DNA of 64,000 bases from Rhipidocladum racemiflorum (lineage: Eukaryota; Streptophyta; Magnoliopsida; Poales; Poaceae): the NCBI GenBank assembly GCA_036346355.1, contig CM070591.1:19700001-19764000 (forward strand). Direction: 5' to 3'. Both the position numbers and the translations under genes were made by a program. Each line of letters opens with the position of its first letter. Position 1 is the first letter of the stretch. The notes below the pieces were generated by a model, which did not search any database, had not been told where the DNA came from, and saw nothing but the letters and a program-made list of their open reading frames with translations. Below are positions 1 through 9,429 of this stretch, in pieces.

Positions 1-1310
1 GTACCAATAAAATGACATGTTCCAGAGGTACTTTTCCTATTAATTCTACAACCCGCAAAATCAGCATCAGAGTAGGCTCTAAGTGATAAACAAGATGATG
101 AAGAGTACCATAAGCCAAACTCTAAAGTGGATTGTAAATATCGAAGAATTCGTTTTACCGCTTGTCGATGAGAGGCACGTGGGGAAGCTTGAAAACGAGC
201 ACATAAGCACACCGCAAAGTGTATATCTGGCCTTGAAGCAGTGAGATAGAGAAGCGATCCAATCATCCTTCGATACTCCTTTTGATCAACCGTTTCTCCT
301 TCTTCATCCGGATCCAAAACAGTTGTTGTACCAATTGGTGTGGAAATTGGTTTACATGTATCCATCTCAAAACGTCGGAGGAGATCTTTTGTGTACTTCG
401 TTTGATGAATAAAGATACCTTGCTTTGTTTGCTTGACTTGTAAGCCCAAAAAGTATGTGAGCTCACCCATCATACTCATCTCAAATTCCCTGCTCATAGT
501 GTCTGAAAACTTGGCAACAAGAGTATGAGAAGTACCTCCAAAGATGATATCATCCACATAAATCTGAACAAGTAATAGATCATTGCCATGCTTGAGTGTA
601 AACAAGGTTTTATCAATTTTACCCATTGCAAAATCATTTTTCAGCAAATATGATTTAAGACGTTCATACCAAGCCCGAGGTGCTTGTTTTAAACCATATA
701 AAGCTTTTGACAATTTGAAAACATGATCTGGAAACTTGGGATTCTCAAAACCAGGTGGTTGCTTAACATAAACCTCCTCATTGATAAAGCCATTAAGAAA
801 AGCACTTTTAACATCCATTTGATACAATCTAAAACCTTTAGATGCAGCAAAGGCCAACAAAATTCTAATGGCTTCAAGTCTTGCAACAGGTGCAAAAGTT
901 TCATCAAAATCAAGTCCTTCAATTTGACTAAAACCTTGAGCAACTAACCTAGCTTTATTTCTTACAACAACCCCATCTTCATTTTGTTTATTCTTAAATA
1001 CCCATTTTGTTCCAATAATATTATGACCTACAGGAGATGGAACTAAGACCCAAACCTTATTACGCTCAAAATTCTCAAGTTCCTCGTGCATGGCATTAAT
1101 CCAAGACTCATCAGATAAAGCGTGACTTACATCTTGGGGTTCAAATGATGCAACAAAAGCAGTATGAGCATGAGGCATTTGTATTGTACCTGTTTCGAAG
1201 CACACGCTCATTTAACTCACCAATCATCTGTCCAGGAGGATGTATACGTTGTATGTGCATTGGTGCAGAAACTTCTGGAGTTGCCTCATGTTCAGCACCA
1301 TGTGAGGATT
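1..1310 (-). pseudogene. Ty1/copia (Sirevirus-like) pol fragment: RT and RNase H
   Basis: Read on the minus strand this encodes the reverse transcriptase and the start of RNase H of a copia element. Recognisable pieces are LYGLKQAPRAWYERL (about 670-720), the catalytic VDDIIFG block (about 540-565), FLGLQVKQ (about 430-455) and SLLYLTASRPDIHFA (about 215-260). The fragment runs off the left edge inside RNase H. It ends at about 1310 in the low-complexity stretch between integrase and RT, where it abuts an unrelated gypsy sequence on the opposite strand without an LTR. Several frameshifts and stops break the reading frame, so it is dead. The wording of the RT resembles the Sirevirus at 1570-7997, but it is a separate copy in opposite orientation. 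Confidence 0.85.
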
Positions 1311-1569
1311 CGTTCCTGTAAAGAAGAAAAACGGTAAGCTACGAGTGTGCGTAGATTTTAGAGATTTAAATAAAGCTACGCCAAAAGATGAGTATCCGAT
1401 GCCAATAGCCGATATGCTTATCGATGCTGCATCCGGGAATAAAATCATAAGCTTCCTCGATGGAAATGCCGGGTATAACCAAATATTTATGGCTGAAGCC
1501 GATATACCCAAAACCGCCTTTAGGTGACCAGGGGCTTTGGGGCTCTACGAATGGACTGTCATGACATTC
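1311..1569 (+). pseudogene. gypsy-1 reverse transcriptase, N-terminal piece
   Basis: This is the start of a Ty3/gypsy RT (Tat lineage by wording) with the motifs VPVKKKNGKLRVCVDF, YPMPIADMLID, ISFLDGNAGYNQI and, after an in-frame TGA at 1525-1527, PGALGLYEWTVMTF. The frame is interrupted at 1569 by the Sirevirus LTR and resumes at 8003 and again in a second copy at 21677. The TGA replaces a residue usually Cys in this motif. Gag, protease and the left LTR of this element are missing: the sequence to the left is an inverted copia fragment. Confidence 0.85.
1565..1569. repeat. Target-site duplication CATTC of the Sirevirus (second copy 7998-8002)
   Basis: CATTC immediately precedes the LTR start TGAAGG and is repeated directly after the LTR end CCTACA at 7998-8002. 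It splits the gypsy-1 RT codons so that the reading frame resumes exactly after it. This fixes the boundaries of the Sirevirus. Confidence 0.93.
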
Positions 1570-2019
1570 TGAAGGATCGTTATTTTTGATCCAGTTGATT
1601 TTGATGATGAGTATTTGAAAAAGATTTGAAACCAGTTTGATATTTCGACAAGATTTATTTTTTGGTTTTTTTATTTGAAAAGATCTGAAATCAGTTTGAT
1701 TATTTGAAAAGCTTTTTGATTTTTGCAAAGGTTTTTGTTCGTGTTTTGAAATCGTGTTCTTAGAATATTTAATGCAATGCACTCCTGTGAGTGGTTGCAT
1801 GGTTTAATGTGAGTCAAGTCGCGGACTTGTGCTCGGAATCGTTTTGTGGTTTGTTCATATGCAGGTATTGCTCGAGGGCGAATGTGGTCGATGACGGATC
1901 GGAACTAGGTTCATGGAGGAACCGAGGTTCGGGACTAGGTTCGAGAGGAACTGAGGTCTTGGTGGTCAAGGATGTCATGCGGGACGTTCGGGCTAAGAGA
2001 ATGGTGCACATGAAGAATG

Positions 2020-2146
2020 GTTAGTCACGTGAGAATGGCAGGAGGTCATTCGCGTGCAAAGTGTTAGTCACGTGAGTATGGCAGGTGGCCATACGCGTGC
2101 AAAGTGTTAGTCACGTGAGTATGGTAGGGTTGCCATACGCGTGCAA
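2020..2146 (+). promoter_or_regulatory. Three tandem 43-bp LTR enhancer-like units (G-box plus ACGCGTG)
   Basis: Each unit carries CACGTG (2026-2031, 2069-2074, 2112-2117) followed about 20 bp later by CGCGTG, in two of the units as ACGCGTG (2093-2099, 2137-2143). The spacing is exactly 43 bp. CACGTG is the ABRE/G-box core and ACGCGTG the core of coupling element CE3 in cereal ABA-responsive promoters. That these work as such here is inference. The array lies about 150 bp upstream of the TATA-like box, where the U3 enhancer is expected. Confidence 0.6.
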
Positions 2147-2204
2147 GAGTTGTACTCGGCCAGGTTGGGCCAAGAGGAGTTGTGTTGAATACATGCTCTT
2201 TCTA

Positions 2205-2272
2205 GGATTAGGAGTGGGAATCCTTTTAGGATTAGGAATCCTTCTAGGATTAGGACTCCTTCTAGGATTAGG
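2205..2272 (+). repeat. Short tandem repeat in Sirevirus LTR
   Basis: Four imperfect copies of a unit of about 20 bp built on CTAGGATTAGG followed by AATCC or ACTCC. The translated product looks like a hydrophobic LG-rich peptide but is simply this repeat. It recurs in the 3' LTR and in the truncated LTR copy at 21059-21671. Confidence 0.8.
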
Positions 2273-2754
2273 TGTGTTTGCCTTCTTTAAATAGAGGGGT
2301 TGCCTCCTGTTGAAGGCAATCAAGCTTTGAGCAAGCTTTAGGGTTGTACTCTTTTATTTGGAGTATTTTATACAAAAGAAAGGAGAAATAAAGATCAAGT
2401 TCATCAAATCTTTCGGCGAGCTACAATTCTAGTTAGATTTATTCTCGCCATCTTCTTCTGGAATAGTAAGCTTGAGAAGGTCATAACTTTTGATCCGTAA
2501 GTCCGATTGAGCTGATTCTTTTCGGGTTTGATTCGTATTGGAATCTAGTTTCTTATGTCCAAATTTCAGATCGATCGGACGGTTGGATCTCCGGGAATTC
2601 GTGTTTTACCAAACCTCTATCATTCTGTTTTTTTCGAAAACGAGGCAATTATTTGGTTCTATTTTGGGGTAAACTTTTAATAGATCAAGAATTTGGTTTT
2701 AGCTTCCGCACAATCATTCACCCCCCCTCTGATTGCTATATTCGGTCCTACAAG

Positions 2755-2766
2755 TGGTATCAGAGC
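2755..2766 (+). promoter_or_regulatory. Primer binding site, initiator tRNA-Met
   Basis: TGGTATCAGAGC, two bases after the 5' LTR, is complementary to the 3' end of plant initiator tRNA-Met, the standard copia primer. Confidence 0.92.
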
Positions 2767-2813
2767 TTGGCTCTACTAATCCATCTTAACAGGTGATTAG
2801 TAAACGGTAAGTT

Positions 2814-4971
2814 ATGGCAACAGAGATATACTCGAACAAGCCGCCAATCTTCAATGGCAGACTTTCCCAATCGCGGATTCGGATGACTGCATACCTTCAA
2901 GCTCAAGGTAACGCTATTTGGCGCAAGGTAAAGATTCCATACGAGCTTCCTTCAAATGATGATATTGATAAAATCGAGTTTGAAAAAGATGTTGAAAACA
3001 ATAATAGAGCTAGAAACATATTGCTTCAAGGACTTGCTAGAAAAGAATTCGATAGAGTCTGTCATTTACTCACTGCTCATGAAATTTGGAAATCTCTTCA
3101 AGATTATCATGAGGGCACTGACTCTGTAAAAGAAGCTAGGCAAGATCAATTTAAAAAGGAATACACTAGATTTGAAATGTACTCTGGAGAATCTCTAGAT
3201 GATTGTTTTGCTCGCTTTAATGTAATCTTAAACAATCTTAGAGCTGTAGATGTAAAGTACACCGACTCTGAAAATGCTAGACATTTCCTATCATCTCTTG
3301 ATCTTAAAAGGCGGCAAATGAAAATGATCGCTTTTAGGAAGCTCACAAGATGAGTGAACCGACTTCGGAGAAACTCTAATCTAGTCTCAAGACTATTGAG
3401 ATAGACATTTTTTCACGAACATCCAATGAGAACTCTATGGCTCATCATGCTAATGCCTCTTCATATGATAATGCTACTAGTTCTTCATCATCATATTCCA
3501 TTATCGCTTTGAGTGCTCTTAGTGATGAACAGCTAGATCAAATACCGGAAGATACACTTGCTCTTCTTTCCAAGCGTGTCAATGCAGCTTACATGAGATC
3601 GAGGAAAGAAAAGGAGCCTCCATCCACTGCTACAAGCTGCGGCAAGGCGGGGCACATCCGTGCTAAATGTTTCAAGAACAAAGATAGAGAGGAGAAGGAG
3701 CAAAGCAACTCCTCCAAGTCCTTCCGCCAAGAGAGAGCAAGGATAAAAATAAGCAACGGACGAAGAAGATGCTCAACAAAGTCTTCGAGGCAATTGGTCG
3801 CTTAGACTTAAGCGACATTGATGACTCAATCAAGATGAGAAGGAAGCGAAGCAAACGAAGCTGAAAGAGAAGGATTTCACCTGGTGTGCTTCATGGCAAA
3901 AGGGAACACTAGTGATTCTAGTGACAACGACAAAGACCTCCAACGACGGTGATGAGGTAATGCCTTCAGATGATGAGCTTTGTGAAGTTTTAGTCATATT
4001 GAGAAAATCTTTAAGAAAATCTTCACTCAAAAATAAAAACTTAGAAAAAGATCTATCCATGCTAAAATCTGAAAACTTTGATCTTAGAAATTCAAATTCT
4101 GAAAATATTTGTGATACTTGCTTAGATCTCAAATTTGAAATTAAGTCTCTAAAAGAGGAACATGTCATTAAACTAGAACAAGTTTATGCCGAACAATTGA
4201 AAAATGAAAAACTTGTGAAAAATATTGGTTGCTCTCTGATAGTTTACATGATCAAATTGCTTGCTCTAAATGTTCAATTCTTGAGTTGAAATTAAAAGAT
4301 GCAAATTGTAGAGTTACACAATTAACGAATGACATGTTCACTCATGAAATTAACTCGTGTTCAAATTGCCGAAATGTAAAGCTAAAATTGACACTCCTTG
4401 TGATAATTGTTTAACTCTTGCTAAGAAAGTTGATTACTTGCAAAATTCTTTGGAACGTTTCACCGATGGCAAGAAAAACCTAAACATGATTTTGGATCAA
4501 TCAAAAGTCAAGACTCGTAACAAAGGTTTAGGTTTTGATTCTTATGCTCATCATAAATCACATGCTCCCACTTTGTTGTCAAAACACTTGGAAGTGGAAA
4601 ATTTGAAATTGTCAATGAGCCTAAGAAAAATGTCTTTAAATCTGGTGGTCTTTTATCTTCTACTATGATGAATGCAAAATGTGCTTCTCTTTGTTAAAGC
4701 AAAACATCATGTTAAGTACACTTGCACTCATTGTGGTAGAGATGGACATCTAGTAGACTTTTGCTTTAGACTAGCTAAACAACAAAAGAGAGAAAGGTTT
4801 AATGCTAGGTCTAATTTCAGGCAGGCACGTTTCATTTCTCATTATGTGCCTAGGGTGATGCAAATACCTCTTGTTGCTAAGAACACGAGAAAAGACAAAT
4901 CTTCTTTTATGCATAAGAATGCTCGTGTTATGCCAATCGCTAGCGTCGTGTGTCTCAAGATCGATTCCTAA
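2814..4971 (+). pseudogene. Sirevirus gag, broken
   Basis: The gag begins at 2814 with an intact 179-residue ORF of the copia UBN2 capsid type (KPPIFNGRLSQSRIRMTAYL, IWKSLQDYHEGTDSVKEAR, YTRFEMYSGESLDDCFARF). A frame break near 3335 ends it. Reading continues from about 3437 with SALSDEQLDQIPEDTLALL and a damaged zinc knuckle CGKAGHIRAKC (3638-3670) that lacks its first Cys. A long Lys/Glu-rich coiled-coil segment follows in several frames (3912-4668). A second, perfect CCHC knuckle, CTHCGRDGHLVDFC, lies at 4723-4764. Two knuckles separated by a coiled coil is a Sirevirus Gag layout. The protein would form the virus-like particle; here it cannot be made full length. Confidence 0.82.
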
Positions 4972-5040
4972 ACATCTTATTTCTAACCCCAGCATCGGTG
5001 ACATCGACACTTTCGCTTCTATGTAGGCTTCTCACGCGAG

Positions 5041-5240
5041 GAAGGAGAACATATGGCTAGTGGATTCGGATGCTCACGCCACATGTCCGATGATAAGAAT
5101 TGGTTCTCCTCCTTCACTTGTGCATCTCGTGCTAAAAGTGTTATTTTTCAAGATGCTTCCTCCACCTCTGTTTTACTTAAAGGCACTAGTCCAAATAGTG
5201 CAGTGCACAGTGCATATGTTCAGGGGAGAGTATCTTTGTT
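5041..5240 (+). pseudogene. Copia protease N-terminal remnant
   Basis: WLVDSD in one frame is followed in another by CSRHMSDDKNWFSSF, the active-site surroundings of a copia aspartic protease (normally DSG then CSRHM). The expected Gly is changed and the frame shifts at that point. The rest of protease, integrase and most of RT are missing downstream. Confidence 0.75.
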
Positions 5241-5284
5241 GATGAAGATGATGATGATCTTTGTTGAGGATGAGATAATTGGAG

Positions 5285-5690
5285 TTTGATGTGTGCTTGT
5301 GTGCTCGTTTTCAAGCTTCCCCGCGTGCTTCACATCGACAAGCTATCAAGAGGATTTTAAGGTATCTCCGTGGTACTCAAGATTTTGGAATTTGGCTTTC
5401 GCTTCTTCACGCATTAGTTTAAGACCTTTCTCGATGCTGAATTTGGAGGATGTGGAATTGATAGAAAAAGTACATCTGGTTCATGCCACTTCTTGAGTAA
5501 TTCTCTTTCTTGGACACATTGACATCAGATTTCATTTTCTTAGAGATCATGTTGAAAAAAGAGCTATTGAACTGAAATTTGTTGATTCGGTGCTCACTTG
5601 CTGATATTTTCACTAAACCGCTTGATTTTTCTCGTTTTGCTTTCTTACGCGGTGAACTTGGGATCATTCATCCCCATGGGTTGATTTGAG
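5285..5690 (+). pseudogene. Copia RT/RNase H C-terminal remnant
   Basis: After a deletion junction near 5240-5290 the sequence resumes near the end of RT, at the equivalent of the block seen at about 190-215 of the left copia fragment. It continues through RNase H (GGCGIDRKSTSG in one frame, FLRDHVEK and a C-terminal ELGIIHP-like end). Stops and frameshifts are frequent. It ends at the first purine tract (about 5692). Confidence 0.75.
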
Positions 5691-6815
5691 GGGGAGTCTT
5701 GAGTTTATCTCTTTTTGGGTTACTTGACTTTGGTTCCTAGAAGTGATTTTTTTATAAGTGGTATTTTGACTTTACACCTCAAGTAAAAACCCTGTTTACA
5801 TTGCATCATGTAGTACAAAGCTTTGGTGATTATTCTTGTGTATATAGCCAAGTTAATGCTCAATGCTTTACTTATCACTAAAAGGCTAAAATAATTCAAT
5901 TTGAGATGCTTTTTGAGAATATTTTGGCTCTTGCTCATTATGGTATTGCATTTGTGAAATAGGCTTAAAAGTTTCTTGTCATCTGTTGAAAGGCTAGAGC
6001 TGATTAGAAACTATGTGTGAGTTTTTTGTTGGACTTCAAATGATCATTATGAGTCTCAAGCAAAGTCAGTGTTTTAATGTTAAAAGCAAGTTGAAAAAGA
6101 TGCAAGCAAAGCTACTTGGCTAAACACAAGTTTAGTACAATGTGCGACTTCCTTGCCAGGATTTAAATGCAAAAGATGCAAGAAAAGGCTACTTATCTAA
6201 ACAAAAGTTCAGAACAATGTGAAGCCACTTGCCAATTTAAACTGAGAAAGATACAAGAAAGAACTACCTACTCATACACAAGTATGGGCTAGTGTGCAGT
6301 TACTTGTCATCCTCGTTGATCACAAAGCAAAATTGTCAAACTTGCTAAAAGAGAAAAAGGAAATTCAAATGGTTGAAAAAGGCTTGAGACAAATATTAGT
6401 GAATTTGAAAGTCTCTCTATGCTCATGATAGATTTCTTTTTCGCTTTGGCAAAATCTGTTTATGACATTTTACTTGTTTGCTCTAATTTGCTTATGCAAT
6501 AACTATTCTATGTGTTAGAGCCTCTATATTCTCACAATTTGCTTTCTCATTGGATAATTTGATACAAAATGAGAAAGTTCTCCTAAAAACTCTTCAAATG
6601 CTTTACTTTGAATATATACCTTGAATATACTTCAAAGCTTGAGATACTGCATTCATTAAGGGGGAGTTTTGAGATCTTGATGACTATTTTGTCAAAAAGG
6701 GGGAGAACAAGTCAAGGAGGTTTTTGAATTGTGATTATTTGGTCTTTTGGTTCTTGCTCAATCTCTTGTCAAATCTTATATTGTGTTTTGTCAAATTACT
6801 CATCAAGGGGGAGAT
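5691..6815 (+). other. Sirevirus 3' non-coding region with repeated polypurine tracts
   Basis: No ORF that I recognise. The stretch is AT-rich with degenerate internal repeats (for example around 6060-6300, where AAGATGCAAG and ACTTGCCA-like words recur). It carries GGGGGAG purine tracts at about 5692, 6661, 6700 and 6807; the last, directly before the 3' LTR, is the expected priming PPT. Multiple PPTs are a known Sirevirus trait. Confidence 0.75.
6802..6815 (+). promoter_or_regulatory. Polypurine tract of the Sirevirus
   Basis: ATCAAGGGGGAGAT directly precedes the 3' LTR start TGAAGG. Confidence 0.85.
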
Positions 6816-7997
6816 TGAAGGATCGTTATTTTTGATCCAGTTGATTTTGATGATGAGTATTTGAAAAAGATTTGAAACCAGTTTGATATTTCGACAAGAT
6901 TTATTTTTTGGTTTTTTTATTTGAAAAGATCTGAAATCAGTTTGATTATTTGAAAAGCTTTTTGATTTTTGCAAAGGTTTTTGTTCGTGTTTTGAAATCG
7001 TGTTCTTAGAATATTTAATGCAATGCACTCCTGTGAGTGGTTGCATGGTTTAATGTGAGTCAAGTCGCGGACTTGTGCTCGGAATCGTTTTGTGGTTTGT
7101 TCATATGCAGGTATTGCTCGAGGGCGAATGTGGTCGATGACGGAGGATCGAACTAGGTTCATGGAGGAACCGAGGTTCGGGACTAGGTTCGAGGGGAACT
7201 GAGGTCTTGGTGGTCAAGGATGTCATGCGGGACGTTCGGGCTAAGAGAATGGTGCACATGAAGAATGGTTAGTCACGTGAGAATGGCAAGAGGTCATTCG
7301 CGTGCAAAGTGTTAGTCATGTGAGTATGGCAGGTGGCCATACGCGTGCAAAGTGTTAGTCACGTGAGTATGGTAGGGTTGCCATACGCGTGCAAGAGTTG
7401 TACTCGGCCAGGTTGGGCCAAGAGGAGTTGTGTTGAATACATGCTCTTTCTAGGATTAGGAGTGGGAATCCTTTTAGGATTAGGAATCCTTCTAGGATTA
7501 GGACTCCTTCTAGGATTAGGTGTGTTTGCCTTCTTTAAATAGAGGGGTTGCCTCCTGTTGAAGGCAATCAAGCTTTGAGCAAGCTTTAGGGTTGTACTCT
7601 TTTGTTTGGAGTATTTTATACAAAAGAAAGGAGAAATAAAGATCAAGTTCATCAAATCTTTCGGCGAGCTACAATTCTAGTTAGATTTATTCTCGCCATC
7701 TTCTGGAACAGTAAGCTTGAGAAGGTCATAACTTTTGATCCGTAAGTCCGATTGAGCTGATTCTTTTCGGGTTTGATTCGTATTGGAATCTAGTTTCTTA
7801 TGTCCAAATTTCAGATCGATCGGACGGTTGGATCTCCGGGAATTCGTGTTTTACCAAACCTCTATCATTCTGTTTTTTTCGAAAACGAGGCAATTATTTG
7901 GTTCTATTTTGGGGTAAACTTTTAATAGATCAAGAATTTGGTTTTAGCTTCCGCACAATCATTCACCCCCCCTCTGATTGCTATATTCGGTCCTACA
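6816..7997 (+). repeat. Sirevirus 3' LTR
   Basis: TGAAGGATCG to TCCTACA, then CATTC. Nearly identical to 1570-2752. The middle G-box of the enhancer array reads CATGTG instead of CACGTG, a CpG-type transition. Confidence 0.93.
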
Positions 7998-8751
7998 CAT
8001 TCGGCTTGAAAAACAATGGGGCCATGTACCAACGTGCTATGAATCATATTTTCCACAATTTAATCGGCCATACGGTAGAAATTTATATCGACGATGTTGT
8101 CGTGAAATTGAAAGAGAATTGGCAACACTTAGCCAATTTGGAAAAAATGTTTGAGAGCACAAGGGCACATGGCTGAAGATGAATCCGCTCAAATGCGCTT
8201 TTGGGGTATCGGCTAGACAATTCCTCGGGTTCATTGTGCATGAAAAAGGGATTGAAGTAAATCAAGCAAAAGTGAAAGCTATAGCCGATACTAAGCCACC
8301 GACAAACAAAAAAGAGCTACAGATATTGATCGGCAAGATCAATTACCTGCGACGCTTCATTTCAAATTTGTCCGGTCGAATTCGCGCCTTCACCCCATTG
8401 TTGAAACTAAAAGACAACCAAGAGTTTGTGTGGGGAGCCGATCAGCAGAAAGCTTTTGATGATATAAAAGGCTATCTGATGAAACCTCCGGTTTTGGTTG
8501 CGCCAAAGAGTGATTTACCCTTCAGAATGTACATATCGGCTGAAGAAGAAGCAATAGGAGCCGTCCTGACGCAAGAAGCTGATGGTAAAGAACAAGTCAT
8601 ATTTTATTTAAGCCGGCGACTTTTGGATGCTGAAATCAGGTACCCCCTTGTGGAAAAGTTATGCTTGTCTTTGTATTTCGCTTGCGCAAAATTGAGGCAC
8701 TACATCCTGACATCAAGATGCACTATAGTATGTAAAACCAACATCATTAAG
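7383..8751 (+). repeat. Large direct repeat, copy 1 (last 615 bp of Sirevirus LTR plus gypsy-1 RT/RNase H)
   Basis: This 1369 bp segment recurs at 21059-22425 on the other side of gypsy-2. By eye the two differ at about four C/T or C/G substitutions and one 2-bp deletion. See the finding on unequal recombination. Confidence 0.92.
8003..8751 (+). pseudogene. gypsy-1 RT/RNase H, copy 1
   Basis: Continues gypsy-1 RT from 1569: FGLKNNGAMYQRAMNHIF, the catalytic YIDDVVVKLK (about 8086-8115), a TGA at 8174-8176, then KMNPLKCAFGVSARQFLGF, LRRFISNLSGRI, and the RT/RNase H connection up to KLRHYILTSRC. It stops at ATTAAG where the gypsy-2 LTR begins. Its continuation is found only after the second copy, at 22426. 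Confidence 0.88.
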
Positions 8752-9330
8752 TGTGGGATGTCAAAAACAGGGGCCCCACAAGAGGGGCCTACACTCGACT
8801 GGGCCTGACAGGCTGAACAGAAGGCCCAAAGCCCAGAAGCACGACGGCGGGCCCAGAGGAGACCTTCGACTTGCTCCCCAAGACAACCCCTGATCCTTCA
8901 CGGAAGCTTCGTGCCCCGCCCTAACAACCCGCCAGGGACGAAGCATCTTGATGCGACCTTTGCGAGCATGCGGAAGCTGGGACCTGACAAGGCGGCAGGC
9001 GTGGGTCGGAGAAAGCATAACCACCTCTCCAGGACGTAGAGCGTGAAGGCGGATAAGGACAAGGGACATGTCGTTCAGGCCACCATGTTCAGGGCCCGGT
9101 GGCGCCCGACTATCATGTATTCTCCCCCCAGTATATAAGGGGAGGAGGGAGAAACCATAAAAAAGAGGACAATACATCCAAGAACACAGGACTAGGGTAT
9201 TATCTCCTCAGAGAGCCCGAACTGTCTAAAAGCAGATTGCCCTCGCATCCTGTGTTACCATCAAGCTCGAGATCCCGCACAAATCCCCTAGAATCACAAA
9301 TCTCATTGCCGGCCAAACAGATCGTCGGCG
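8752..9330 (+). repeat. gypsy-2 5' LTR
   Basis: Starts TGTGGGATGTC and aligns with 20487-21058. It has a TATA-like GTATATAAGG at about 9131 and ends CGTCGGCG, where the 3' LTR has CGTCGACA, so the canonical CA end is mutated here. The two LTRs differ by many small indels and substitutions. Confidence 0.85.
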
Positions 9331-9331
9331 G

Positions 9332-9350
9332 TTGGCGCGCCAGGTAGGGG
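9332..9350 (+). promoter_or_regulatory. gypsy-2 primer binding site
   Basis: TTGGCGCGCCAGGTAGGGG directly after the 5' LTR is the PBS position and resembles the PBS of other grass Tat elements. I do not assign the tRNA. Confidence 0.7.
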
Positions 9351-9429
9351 ACTGTGTCAACATCTTCGTCAAGCTTGATGGTCGCGACGAGCGAAGTCTC
9401 CACAGCTTCGCCGGGCCAGGTCTTCCGCT

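Larger units (their letters stand above)
1570..2752 (+). repeat. Sirevirus 5' LTR
   Basis: Starts TGAAGGATCG and ends GGTCCTACA, followed by the spacer AG and the PBS. It contains a triplicated 43 bp enhancer-like unit (2020-2146), a short tandem stretch of AGGATTAGG-type repeats (2205-2272), a TATA-like TTTAAATAG at about 2287 and AATAAA at about 2385. It matches 6816-7997 almost throughout. Confidence 0.93.
1570..7997 (+). mobile_element. Sirevirus-type Ty1/copia retrotransposon, internally deleted
   Basis: A complete LTR-to-LTR copy: 1183 bp 5' LTR, initiator-Met PBS, a Sirevirus-like gag with two zinc knuckles, remnants of protease and of RNase H, a 1.1 kb 3' non-coding region with several purine tracts, and a 1182 bp 3' LTR. 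It is flanked by CATTC. Integrase and nearly all of the reverse transcriptase are absent, so the copy is non-autonomous. By eye the LTRs differ at about five substitutions plus two small indels, which implies a recent insertion. Assignment to Sireviruses rests on the gag with a second CCHC knuckle, the Met PBS, the repeated GGGGGAG purine tracts before the 3' LTR and the LTR style; this is an inference from known family traits. Confidence 0.88.

Noticed and set aside
2085..2294. ORF encoding an LG-rich hydrophobic peptide, also at 7333 and near 21100
   Set aside because: It is the translation of the short tandem repeat in the Sirevirus LTR and occurs in every LTR copy.
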